NCBI RefSeq assembly: GCF_000428925.1
Contig: NZ_KE386820.1
Coordinates: forward strand, 124,001-188,000
DNA: 64,000 nt
From: Furfurilactobacillus rossiae DSM 15814
GTDB lineage: Bacteria > Bacillota > Bacilli > Lactobacillales > Lactobacillaceae
Direction of reading: 5' to 3'
Shown one piece after another: positions 47,152 to 55,940 of this stretch (position 1 is the stretch's first letter; each line of letters begins with the position of its first letter). The position numbers and the translations under genes were made by a program. Below the pieces are notes generated by a model. The model did no database searches. It was not told where the DNA came from and was given only the letters and a program-made list of their open reading frames with translations.

Positions 47152-47598
47152 CTAAACCTTGGCTGTGGTAACTATTTCTTTTACAAACTGATCAAGTTTC
47201 TTGATATCATCAGCATCTGGACTTAGGTTTATTTTTAACGGATTTGCTCCCATCTTTGCCCCAGCTTTTAACATTTGGTCATTAAATCGATCAACGGCGA
47301 CACCATAATCATCGCCATAAAAAACGTCCCCAGACCCAGCAACTCCGAAAACCTTTCCCCGAAGGTTTGTGTCTGAAAGATCATCAAAAAAGTCAAGTCC
47401 TTCTTCTGGAAGTGCACCCTCATCGTAGGTATAAGGAACGATGACCAAGATATCAGCTTTGGCGAAGTCATCGACATCTGTTTGCGAAATTTCTGATTCT
47501 TTAGCTGGGATATTTAATTCTTCAAATGCCTCGGTTATGATGTCGGCTACATCTTCGTTATTGCCTGTAATGGTTGCGTATACAACATGTGCATTCAT
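47152..47598 (-). CDS. flavodoxin
   Basis: 148 residues, small FMN-binding electron carrier. The phosphate-binding loop reads YATITGNNEDVAD (about 6-18), and the second FMN-contact region GVAGSGDVFYGDDYGVAVDRFNDQM lies near residues 84-108. ATG 47598 follows CGGAGGAAATTTTC. Single gene; electron partner not in the window. Confidence 0.9.
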   Translation of the reverse strand: MNAHVVYATITGNNEDVADIITEAFEELNIPAKESEISQTDVDDFAKADILVIVPYTYDEGALPEEGLDFFDDLSDTNLRGKVFGVAGSGDVFYGDDYGVAVDRFNDQMLKAGAKMGANPLKINLSPDADDIKKLDQFVKEIVTTAKV

Positions 47599-47973
47599 TT
47601 TGAAAATTTCCTCCGAAGTAAAAATTGCTTTTATGGGATTATAACATGAACTAACATAGAGAAAAACTTTTGCAAAGATTGTGATTTATGCTTGTTTGAT
47701 CATCTTTAAGAAATGATGTCACAAATGATCGAATTTTTCTGGAATTGAAATAAGACAATAGGAGATTCGATATAACTTTAAATTAATAAAATTGTGTTGA
47801 GCACTGAAAAACATGAAAGTGATTAAGCACTTGGCACATTTATTTATAACAAATTAGGATGGAATGTTTAATAAGTCCTTAGCTTGATGGTGTGAAATTA
47901 AGAGAGTTGTTTTTTTTTCTGTCATTTCATGATAGCATTAACGGGTTAAACGTAAAAAGGGAGGCAAGAACAA
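47599..47973. other. 375-bp AT-rich intergenic region ahead of the polysaccharide cluster
   Basis: No gene, tRNA or strong hairpin seen. It separates the divergent flavodoxin gene from the polysaccharide operon and must hold both promoters. A T-rich stretch near 47907-47938 (TTGTTT, then TAGCAT) could be the operon promoter, but spacing is poor. A strong ribosome binding site AGGGAGG precedes the first gene. Confidence 0.4.
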
Positions 47974-49410
47974 TTGAGAACTATTAGAAATTTATTGTAT
48001 AACGCCTCATATCAAGTGCTCTTGTTGCTTATCCCACTTATTACTCAACCATATGTATCACGTGTGTTACAGCCGTATGGAAACGGTGTTTATAACTACA
48101 CTTATTCCATTATTCAATATTTTGTCTTAATCGGTGACCTTGGCATTACATTGTATGGAAATCGAGAAATAGCGTATCACAAGGACGACAAACAAGCTCG
48201 TTCACGAATTTTTTGGGAAATCGAAATTCTCCAATTAATTACTACTACTTCGGCTCTAATAGTTTTTTTTGCGTTTACTGCTTTTGACCGACAGTATTTA
48301 ACTATCCAGTTGTTGCAAATCTTATGGCTGATTGCTAGTGGCATTGATATTTCTTGGTATTTTATGGGCCTGGAAGATTTCGGAAAAACTGTTTTTAGGA
48401 ACACCTTGGTTAAAGTTGTTTGTATTATTTTGATTTTTATTTTTGTTAAAAAACCTAGCGATTTAGCAATTTACACTATTATTCAAGGCGCTTCTCAATT
48501 ATTAGGAGGGTTAACACTGTGGCCATATTTGAGACATTCAGTGGAACGGGTATCTCTAAAATCATTGCAGGTATGGAAGCATTTTAAACCGTCGCTTGTT
48601 TTGTTTTTACCCAACATTGCAGTTCAAATATATGCGGTAGTTAACCGAACGATGCTGACTCAGTTTGATTCTGTGAAGGCCACGTCGTACTTTACATTTG
48701 CCGATAACATCGTGCATACCGTTCTTGCGGTGGTAACAGCTACTGGGACAGTTATGTTGCCCCACGTTGCTGCGAAGTTTGCTAAGGGGGATATTAAAGG
48801 AGTTCATAACAGTTTGTATCGCAATATGAACTTTGTGACTTCTATTTCCGTTCCATTAATGTTTGGATTAATGGCAGTGGGTGGCAAGTTTGCGCCTTGG
48901 TTCTTTGGGAGTCGTTATGTTGCAAGTGGTCCAGTTATCGTCACGGAAGCTCCAATAATACTTTTGATTGCTTGGAGTACCGTTACAGGCAAGCAATATT
49001 TAATGCCAGTTCAGAGAATGAAAGATCTCACAACCTCTGTCTCACTTGGTGCAGTTGTAAACATCTTTTTAAATATCCCTTTAATCATATGGGCGGGACC
49101 TGTCGGCGCGGCCTATGCGGCGGTCCTTTCTGAGCTAGTGGTTACGGTTTATCAGATTTATATAGTGCGCGACTCTTTAGATTTGAGAAAGATGTTTTTC
49201 GGTCAATGGAAGTATTTTGTTAGCGGACTTATTATGTATCTAATAGTGTTTGCAATGGTAAAACGGTGGTCTATGGATCCGGTTCATATTATCGTTGAAG
49301 TTATGGCGGGCGCCATAATTTACACTATTGGATTGATGTTTACGAGAGCCAAGATAATTGACGATGTACGCTCGATTATTCGGACACAAATAAATAAACG
49401 CAAGGGTTAA
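47974..49410 (+). CDS. Wzx-type polysaccharide flippase
   Basis: 478 residues with about 12-14 membrane segments, polysaccharide transport protein of the MOP superfamily. Opening NLLYNASYQVLLLLIPLITQPYVSRVLQPYGNGVYNYTYSIIQYF is typical. Moves the lipid-linked repeat unit from the inner to the outer face. TTG start at 47974, 9 bases behind AGGGAGG. First gene of the rightward polysaccharide operon, an unusual place for the flippase, which often comes last. Confidence 0.92.
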   Translation: MRTIRNLLYNASYQVLLLLIPLITQPYVSRVLQPYGNGVYNYTYSIIQYFVLIGDLGITLYGNREIAYHKDDKQARSRIFWEIEILQLITTTSALIVFFAFTAFDRQYLTIQLLQILWLIASGIDISWYFMGLEDFGKTVFRNTLVKVVCIILIFIFVKKPSDLAIYTIIQGASQLLGGLTLWPYLRHSVERVSLKSLQVWKHFKPSLVLFLPNIAVQIYAVVNRTMLTQFDSVKATSYFTFADNIVHTVLAVVTATGTVMLPHVAAKFAKGDIKGVHNSLYRNMNFVTSISVPLMFGLMAVGGKFAPWFFGSRYVASGPVIVTEAPIILLIAWSTVTGKQYLMPVQRMKDLTTSVSLGAVVNIFLNIPLIIWAGPVGAAYAAVLSELVVTVYQIYIVRDSLDLRKMFFGQWKYFVSGLIMYLIVFAMVKRWSMDPVHIIVEVMAGAIIYTIGLMFTRAKIIDDVRSIIRTQINKRKG

Positions 49411-49548
49411 TGATTCATTTTCAGCAACAAGATGCGATATCTCAATTTTCTCATTTTTAGTCGGCTTGCTTGGTAAAATGAATAATGCTATCCTATTATT
49501 CGTGCTAGGCAACATGCTAATAGACAAAAGGGTTGAATCTTACAGAAC

Positions 49549-50187
49549 ATGAAAACAAAATCAAAATCGAGTTTTTACCTCATTACAAAGAGGTTTCTAG
49601 ATGTAGTCTTGTCGTGCGTTGCTTTAGTTTTGCTAAGTCCCATTTTTTTAATTGTTTTTCTCGTTTATAAGTTTGATTCAGAAAACAAGGGACCGGTTAT
49701 TTTTAAGCAAAAGAGAGTCGGGAAGGACAATCAGGATTTTTATATTTTAAAATTCAGATCGATGGTTGTTAATGCTGATCAAAAGTTGCACAACAATGCA
49801 GAACTTTATCAGAAATATATTGATAATAACTACAAACTGCCTCCGGACGAGGATCCAAGGGTAACTAGGTTTGGCAGATGGCTCAGACGTACGTCGGTGG
49901 ATGAACTACCTCAGTTCATCAATATTTTACGCGGTGAAATGAGTATTGTTGGACCAAGGCCAGTCGTTCGTGAGGAACTAGCTGAGTATGGCGACAAAGT
50001 GGATGTCTTTTTGTCTGTCAGACCCGGAGCTATGGGTTTGTGGCAAGCAAGCGGAAGATCAAATATCGGTTATCCAGAGCGCTGTGATCTTGAACTCTCT
50101 TATGTTAAGAATGCTAGTTTATTCTTTGACACAAAAATATTTTTCAAAAACATTCTTCATATTGTGACCTCGGATGGGGCTTATTAA
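49549..50187 (+). CDS. priming sugar-phosphate transferase of surface polysaccharide synthesis
   Basis: 212 residues, bacterial sugar transferase family. Adds the first sugar phosphate (commonly galactose or glucose phosphate) to undecaprenyl phosphate. One N-terminal membrane segment (about 14-38), then KFRSMVVNAD, RRTSVDELPQFINILRGEMSIVGPRPV and the C-terminal RPGAMGLWQASGR. Short form without the extra N-terminal membrane domain. ATG 49549; only a weak binding site (AAAAGGGTTG) upstream. The sugar cannot be read from sequence. Confidence 0.92.
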   Translation: MKTKSKSSFYLITKRFLDVVLSCVALVLLSPIFLIVFLVYKFDSENKGPVIFKQKRVGKDNQDFYILKFRSMVVNADQKLHNNAELYQKYIDNNYKLPPDEDPRVTRFGRWLRRTSVDELPQFINILRGEMSIVGPRPVVREELAEYGDKVDVFLSVRPGAMGLWQASGRSNIGYPERCDLELSYVKNASLFFDTKIFFKNILHIVTSDGAY

Positions 50188-50200
50188 GGTGGAAACTAAA

Positions 50201-50842
50201 TTGAACAATCATTATTCAGTTCGCCAGTTGTGGCAGTCTTTTTATCTAAACATTTTAATTATTGTTATCTTTGGTGTTGTATTTGCAGGTGGTGCTTATG
50301 TATACGCCGGGCATAAGAATAGTCTGACGTTTGATGCGCAGCGTAGTTTTTTCATTTATCGAGATGTTAACTCGAAATTTTCTTCCTCTGCGATTCAAGG
50401 TAATATTGCTATGATGGATACATATTCAGACTTACTGACAGATCATTCAGTAACGAATCGTATAAATGAGAAAATGCAAAATGTCAAAGGGTACACATAT
50501 AACCAACAGTCCTTGCCTGGTCAATTAAGCTATGTAGTTACGCCGGGAACCACTTTTATTAAGGCACATGCCGAGGCTAACTCAGCTGCTGTGGCTAAGA
50601 AGATGGCCAACACAGCGGTTGATGTTGCTGCTAAAGAATTACCAAAGTATATTGGAATGGACGTTGCTATCAAGAAGTTAGCGCCTGCTCAGGACAATGC
50701 AGTTGCTGTTAATAATTCAATTAGCAAGAAAAAGTTTGTTGCTTTTGGGTTCGCTCTCGGGGCCGTTTTAGGCGCTTTTGTCATGTTCACTTATGATTTA
50801 TTTGCGAACAAGAAGCTTAAAACTAGAAAAGAAAAAGAATAG
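50201..50842 (+). CDS. Wzz/YveK-type chain-length regulator
   Basis: 213 residues: membrane segments at about 15-36 and 180-200 with an extracytoplasmic helical part between. TTG 50201 is chosen, 8 bases behind AAGGTGGA; an earlier ATG at 50174 lies in the transferase gene. Usually such proteins activate a Tyr autokinase (CpsD/EpsC) and a phosphatase (CpsB); neither is in this cluster, and the C-terminal tail is short. It may act with a kinase coded elsewhere or act alone. Confidence 0.82.
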   Translation: MNNHYSVRQLWQSFYLNILIIVIFGVVFAGGAYVYAGHKNSLTFDAQRSFFIYRDVNSKFSSSAIQGNIAMMDTYSDLLTDHSVTNRINEKMQNVKGYTYNQQSLPGQLSYVVTPGTTFIKAHAEANSAAVAKKMANTAVDVAAKELPKYIGMDVAIKKLAPAQDNAVAVNNSISKKKFVAFGFALGAVLGAFVMFTYDLFANKKLKTRKEKE

Positions 50843-50857
50843 CAGGAGTTAGGGAAA

Positions 50858-52255
50858 ATGTCAGGTTTGTTGATACCAATAAGTTTGTTTGTCAAAACTT
50901 ACACATACGCATTACCCACAACTGTGGCCGAGTTTCCCATCCTCGCCTTTTTAGTGATTATTGCTTATCAAGCCGTTGTGGATCATGGCGCACAGCTTGG
51001 GGAGCAGTTTGTTACTAGAAAGGCTTTTTTGTTTACTGTTTTTGCTTTTTTAGCTCAGCTAACTGCAATTTTGATTAGTTATTTGCGTTATGGCGATTCT
51101 AAGCAAGATGCTGGGATTTTACACGGGACACTAAACGTCATAGGGCTTTTTTTAACAATACTTGTTGCTTATTTTTGTGTAAGAGCCACAATCACGGATA
51201 TGTTAGCTGTTAAGCGATTTATTAGAGCAATCTTTCTAACACTAATTGTTTTCAGTTTGTTTGTTTTGTTGCCACAACTCATCGCATCGTTGTCAAACAA
51301 TGGTCTGCACAGCTGGGTCAATTTGGTTGCGAGCCTTTTTGAAAAACGTTGGAAATTTAGAAATTGGTATGATAATGGTAGTTACGTTACTACTATGGGG
51401 CGTTTAAACGGTTTCGAGGCGGAAGCTGGTTATTTGGCTGCACAAATTGCGTGTGTTTTTTTACCAATGACAATTGCGGCAATTGCAAACCATTTTGACT
51501 ACTTTCAAAATGCTGTTGTTAAATCACGCGGATGGTACTTTTTGGCTCTTATTTGGCTCTTCGTTGTTCTGTTTTTTGCGAAGACAACAACCGGCTTTCT
51601 TGTTATTGGGATAGCATGTTTGACTTTATTTTGGAAATCAGGGGCTACGGATCGTATTGTTTATGCAATCGTTGCTGTAGTAATAAGTATCGGGATTTTC
51701 GTATCCTATTTGACTGTGCCGAGTGTTACGAATTTGTTGAATCAATATTTGTTTCAGAAAGGTGGAACAGATAATCGTCGTGGTGGAACTATAGGTTTGA
51801 TCCTTACATTTATTCACAATCCGGTTATTGGTGTTGGAAATGATTGGGCTGGTTCTTATTTAATGCAGTATGTTCCGTGGCGGACACGTAATAACCCAGA
51901 GTATTTAACGGTTTATTCGAAAAATTCGTATCCAATTCTTAGTGTTTGGGGTGGATGGCTTGCTCAGTATGGTTTGGCTATTGTTGGTCCAATACTTTTC
52001 TATATTGGGAAAAGAATAAAGCTGGCTTGGACCCTTAAGGCACGTTTGCGCGCATCGCACATTAATGACAGGGCACTGTTTCTCACTTTAATAGACTCTT
52101 TTGAAATTTTTCTAATAATGTATTTTGTATTAGCGCTGTTAGTATTTTCTTGGAGTGAATATTACATGCTTATTTCTTTCTTCTTCTATGTTTCTGTTTT
52201 AAACATTGCAGAAAATCAGCTTTCAAGCGAGGAGTCTCTGGCAAATGAATATTAA
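50858..52255 (+). CDS. Wzy-type polysaccharide polymerase (O-antigen ligase family)
   Basis: 465 residues, about 11-12 membrane segments with a large loop near residues 155-190 (SLFEKRWKFRNWYDNGSYVTTMGRLNGFEAEAGYLAA) and another after 290. The pattern RLNGFEAEAGYLA and IGVGNDWAGSYL match Wzy/WaaL-type proteins that join repeat units on the outer face. ATG 50858 follows GCAGGAGTTAGG, 16 bases after the chain-length gene. Overlaps the DUF4422 gene by 11 bases. Confidence 0.87.
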   Translation: MSGLLIPISLFVKTYTYALPTTVAEFPILAFLVIIAYQAVVDHGAQLGEQFVTRKAFLFTVFAFLAQLTAILISYLRYGDSKQDAGILHGTLNVIGLFLTILVAYFCVRATITDMLAVKRFIRAIFLTLIVFSLFVLLPQLIASLSNNGLHSWVNLVASLFEKRWKFRNWYDNGSYVTTMGRLNGFEAEAGYLAAQIACVFLPMTIAAIANHFDYFQNAVVKSRGWYFLALIWLFVVLFFAKTTTGFLVIGIACLTLFWKSGATDRIVYAIVAVVISIGIFVSYLTVPSVTNLLNQYLFQKGGTDNRRGGTIGLILTFIHNPVIGVGNDWAGSYLMQYVPWRTRNNPEYLTVYSKNSYPILSVWGGWLAQYGLAIVGPILFYIGKRIKLAWTLKARLRASHINDRALFLTLIDSFEIFLIMYFVLALLVFSWSEYYMLISFFFYVSVLNIAENQLSSEESLANEY

Positions 52256-53012
52256 GGTTTTAGTTGCAACACATAAAAATTATAGGATGCCCAAAGATCG
52301 CGAGGTCTATTTGCCAATTTTTGTTGGTAAATCGATTCATCCGGATGTAAACCATGATTTTCAGGGAGATAATACTGGAGATAATATCTCCTTAAAAAAT
52401 TCTTCTTACAACGAATTAACAGCGTTGTATTGGGCTTGGAAAAATCTTGATGCAGATGTTATTGGATTAGACCACTATCGGCGTTATATGAGCTTGAACC
52501 ACAAAAAAAACCTAGACAGCGTACTGACAGAATCTGAGATTGAAGAGATTTTAAAAAATGTTGATGTGATCTTACCCAAAGAACGGAAATATTATATAGA
52601 GTCAAATTACTCTCACTATGTTCATTCACATCATTCTGAACCGTTGGATAAGACGCGTGAAATTATTGGGCGTGATTATCCAGCATATTTGTCCGCGTTT
52701 GATCATGTAATGTCCAAGACGTCAGCGCATATGTTTAACATGTTCATTATGAAAAAAAGTTTGTTTAATGAATACTGTACTTGGCTTTTTGATATTTTAG
52801 GCAAGGTTGAAGAACAAGTTGACACCAGCAATTATGACAACTACGAAAGCAGAATTTACGGGTTTATTAGTGAACTACTGCTCGATGTTTGGTTGGAGAC
52901 CTTAGATATCAGGTACAAGGAAGTTAATTTTGTGTACATGGAAAAACAGAATTGGTTGGTCAAGGGCTTTTCGTTTCTTAAAAGGAAATTCAAGTCTAAC
53001 TTTTCTAATTAG
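52245..53012 (+). CDS. DUF4422-type glycosyltransferase
   Basis: 255 residues with the family signature VIGLDHYRRYM (about 80-90), preceded by TALYWAWKNLDAD. DUF4422 proteins occur in polysaccharide clusters and are thought to transfer sugars. ATG 52245 overlaps the polymerase stop, 9 bases behind GAGGAG, which shows translational coupling. Donor sugar unknown. Confidence 0.85.
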   Translation: MNIKVLVATHKNYRMPKDREVYLPIFVGKSIHPDVNHDFQGDNTGDNISLKNSSYNELTALYWAWKNLDADVIGLDHYRRYMSLNHKKNLDSVLTESEIEEILKNVDVILPKERKYYIESNYSHYVHSHHSEPLDKTREIIGRDYPAYLSAFDHVMSKTSAHMFNMFIMKKSLFNEYCTWLFDILGKVEEQVDTSNYDNYESRIYGFISELLLDVWLETLDIRYKEVNFVYMEKQNWLVKGFSFLKRKFKSNFSN

Positions 53013-53039
53013 CGGATAAAACAAGAAGGAGTGACTTGG

Positions 53040-54986
53040 GTGATTAAGCAACGCTTAAAGTATTTTCTACAAGCATATCCAACAGTAAATGTCGATTATT
53101 TGTGGAAAAGTATTCAATCATATCAAATAGTTTCTTTTGATATTTTTGATACACTCATAAAACGTGATATTTCGAATCCTACAGATGTTTTTAAACTTCT
53201 AGAACGAAGGAATGGCATCGAGGATTTTGCCAACAGAAGAATTAAGGCTGAGTCGGTTGCAGTGGCTGCCGAAGGTGCTAAAACAGATTTGACAGACATT
53301 TATGCACACATAACTTCTAGCGAAGATAATGCACGCAAATTAGCTCAAGAAGAGATTAATTTAGAGCTTGAACTTTGTCGTTCTAATGACAAATTACATG
53401 AAATTTATGATCGCTGTCAAAAGGCCGGGAAAAAGATTCTTATTATTTCAGATATGTATTTACCTGCTAAGGTTATCAAGCAGATTTTAAAGAATGCCGG
53501 ATATAGAGGCTTTGAAAATTTGTTTGTGTCAAATGAGGTTGGCTCTGATAAGTTATCAGGGCAACTTTTTAAGGCTATTGCCCATGTAGATGGAATTGAT
53601 ACAGACAAATGGATTCATGTTGGAGATTCAATTAAGGCCGACGTATGGGGAGCAAAACGAGCGGGAATAAAGGCGGTTCAAATTTCGAAGTATGATCGAC
53701 AAATTTCCAATCGATCATTACTACAGCCAAATTTGGATGAGAGCTTCATCACTGCTTTCATCAATAATCGGTGTGATGAGATTTCAGAGAACCCTTATTT
53801 TTCTTTCGGTTTTGAAACGTTTGGACAACTGCTTTTTGGTTTTACAAAATGGCTTAATAAAAATCTAGAAGAAAAAGGCATTAAAAAGGTCTTTTTTCTT
53901 TCCCGTGATGGATTCATTATGGAACGTGCATTTTCTAAAATGAATTTTGAAAAGAATTATGAAACGCACTACATACATGTTTCACGACAAAGTGTAAAAG
54001 TTCCTTACTTAAGTCAAACAAAAACTTTGAACGATGTGTTAGATGTTCTCGATTTACCTCCTTTTTTTTCGGTGCAAACTTTTTTTAGTGCTATTAATTT
54101 GCAGGCTTCCGATTACAATAGTTTTTTACTTAAGAACAATGTTGATTTAAACGAAAGCGTAGCTCAAGCAGATTTTAAAAAGCGGGATGTTTACTTAAAA
54201 CTGTTTGAAGCGGTCAAGTTGGATATGTGGCAAAATGCTAACGATCAATTGAAGCTTTTTAAGAAGTATTTGGTTGATGCCAATTTTAATGGCAAGGTTG
54301 CAATTGTAGATATTGGTTGGAAGGGGTCAATGCAGCATTTTCTGACCAAGGAATTAACTGATATGAATATTGATGTCGACATCACAGGTTTTTATTTCGG
54401 ATTAGTATCCGCCGCAAAAAAATTCGGGATAAAAGGTAAGGCCTACGTTTTTGATCAATTGAATAATTCGAATGATGTTGACTTGACCACTTCTATGCAG
54501 GGTTTGACAGAAATGATGTTTTTCTCAGGGGAAGGGTCCACAAAATCTTATCGATTAGAAAATAAGAAAGTTGTTCCAGAACTTTTCGACTACGAGTATG
54601 AAGGCACGGGTCATAAGGTGGAACGTGATAAAGTTGAGCAAATTCAGGCGGGTGCAATATTCTTACTTGAAAAGCTGCGCGATTCAAAGGTTGCTGAGAT
54701 GATTAATTTGAACGGAAAACAAGCATTTAGACCTTTCCATCGAATTGGGACTAATCCTTCTGCCAAAGACATCGAATTGTTTGCAGATTTTGAATTCTTT
54801 GATCACAGTTTTGTTCCATTAGCAGCGCCACTTTCAGTAGGAACCTATATCAAACAACCGAATCGGTTTAAAAGGGATCTTTCAGCTTCTAGATGGAAAA
54901 TAGGATTTTTAAGGCGTCTGTTTAAATTACCTTTACCTTATAGATGGTCGTATGATTTGGTTAAGCGTTTACGACATAAGAATTGA
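53040..54986 (+). CDS. HAD-domain polysaccharide-cluster protein (COG5610-like)
   Basis: 648 residues. N-terminal HAD-like domain: VSFDIFDTLIKRD (nucleophile likely Asp34; Phe36 at the usual second-Asp place), ILIISDMYLPAKVI, and WIHVGDSIKADVWGAKRAGI. The middle and C-terminus (FLSRDGFIMERAFSKMNF, VAIVDIGWKGSMQHFL, TEMMFFSGEGSTKSYRLENKKVVPELF) match large cluster proteins often annotated as HAD hydrolases of unknown role. GTG 53040 is 9 bases behind AAGGA. Its place among transferase genes suggests it modifies or transfers a sugar phosphate; not proven. Confidence 0.8.
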   Translation: MIKQRLKYFLQAYPTVNVDYLWKSIQSYQIVSFDIFDTLIKRDISNPTDVFKLLERRNGIEDFANRRIKAESVAVAAEGAKTDLTDIYAHITSSEDNARKLAQEEINLELELCRSNDKLHEIYDRCQKAGKKILIISDMYLPAKVIKQILKNAGYRGFENLFVSNEVGSDKLSGQLFKAIAHVDGIDTDKWIHVGDSIKADVWGAKRAGIKAVQISKYDRQISNRSLLQPNLDESFITAFINNRCDEISENPYFSFGFETFGQLLFGFTKWLNKNLEEKGIKKVFFLSRDGFIMERAFSKMNFEKNYETHYIHVSRQSVKVPYLSQTKTLNDVLDVLDLPPFFSVQTFFSAINLQASDYNSFLLKNNVDLNESVAQADFKKRDVYLKLFEAVKLDMWQNANDQLKLFKKYLVDANFNGKVAIVDIGWKGSMQHFLTKELTDMNIDVDITGFYFGLVSAAKKFGIKGKAYVFDQLNNSNDVDLTTSMQGLTEMMFFSGEGSTKSYRLENKKVVPELFDYEYEGTGHKVERDKVEQIQAGAIFLLEKLRDSKVAEMINLNGKQAFRPFHRIGTNPSAKDIELFADFEFFDHSFVPLAAPLSVGTYIKQPNRFKRDLSASRWKIGFLRRLFKLPLPYRWSYDLVKRLRHKN

Positions 54987-54999
54987 GGAGGCTTTTAAT

Positions 55000-55920
55000 A
55001 TCAATTATGTGAGTGTTATTGTTACTTATAATCGAAAGTTACTGTTAACCGAGGCTGTTGAAAGTCTTCTTCAACAAACCAACAAGCCTCAACAAATTGT
55101 AATATTAGACAATCATTCCAGTGACGGCACGGAAACATATTTGCGTAGCCATTTTGACTTTGTTGATCAATCGATTGAATATCATAGATTACCAGAGAAT
55201 ATTGGCGGTTCTGGCGGTTTCGCTGCTGCAATTAAAGACGCTTTAAAGTATGAGTGTGACTGGATTTCGTTATCTGATGATGATGCAATTTTTGAAAGAC
55301 ATTATTTCCAACAGCTTTCTAATTATGCCGAAAGAAACAGAGACATAGCAGCTTTGTCCGGCACAGTTAGATTTGAAAATATGGATATCGATTTCACACA
55401 CCGTCGACGTGTTAGAGATTGGAACACATTGGCACCGGTACCAGTAGCCACTTCTGAGTATGTTGATAATTTCAATTACGACGTTTCTTCATTTGTTGGA
55501 CTGGTTGTAAAAAAATCTATGATTCAAAAGATTGGCTTGCCCGAATCTGATTTCTTTATTTGGGTTGATGATTTTGAATACTCCTTGAGAATTCGGCAGC
55601 ATTCGGAAATAATAAATGTGAGTGACGCCACTATCGTCCATAAAACCGGCATTTCTTCTGTTGCATTCAGGGCGGCATATCAGCCGGATTGGCGGGAGTA
55701 TTACGGACTTCGAAATCGTGTTGTTATGGTTCAAAAACATGGGAAAAACAAAGTTTTGAGTACACTTTTTTTGCTTGCTTGGATGTTCGGAAAGATTGCA
55801 ACAGTTCCGATGAAGAGGTTTGCAGGTTATAGAAGACATGTTTTACGCGTATATGTGGATGCGTTTAGAGATGCATTTAGGCACAAACTAGGAAAAAACA
55901 ACCGTTATCTGCCGAAATAA
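55000..55920 (+). CDS. GT2 family glycosyltransferase, GlfT-like (galactofuranosyl type), copy 1
   Basis: About 306 residues. GT-A fold: VSVIVTYNRK, the GGSGGFAAAI loop, SLSDDDAIF (metal-binding Asp cluster near 95) and FIWVDDFEYSLRI (near 185), as in GlfT2-type galactofuranosyltransferases. The UDP-galactopyranose mutase gene two genes on supports galactofuranose as donor. The start is striking: GAGGAGG (54985-54991) is followed after 8 bases by AUC 55000. Aligning with the next gene puts that Ile exactly at its initiator Met. GTG 55009 is 17 bases from the SD, and ATG 54952 lies in the upstream gene without an SD. Confidence 0.88.
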   Translation: MNYVSVIVTYNRKLLLTEAVESLLQQTNKPQQIVILDNHSSDGTETYLRSHFDFVDQSIEYHRLPENIGGSGGFAAAIKDALKYECDWISLSDDDAIFERHYFQQLSNYAERNRDIAALSGTVRFENMDIDFTHRRRVRDWNTLAPVPVATSEYVDNFNYDVSSFVGLVVKKSMIQKIGLPESDFFIWVDDFEYSLRIRQHSEIINVSDATIVHKTGISSVAFRAAYQPDWREYYGLRNRVVMVQKHGKNKVLSTLFLLAWMFGKIATVPMKRFAGYRRHVLRVYVDAFRDAFRHKLGKNNRYLPK

Positions 55921-55940
55921 TATGAGTTTGGAGTAATTTA

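Noticed and set aside
53040-54986. Calling the HAD-domain protein a glycosyltransferase
   Set aside because: No GT-A or GT-B signature is visible; only the HAD-like motifs can be supported.
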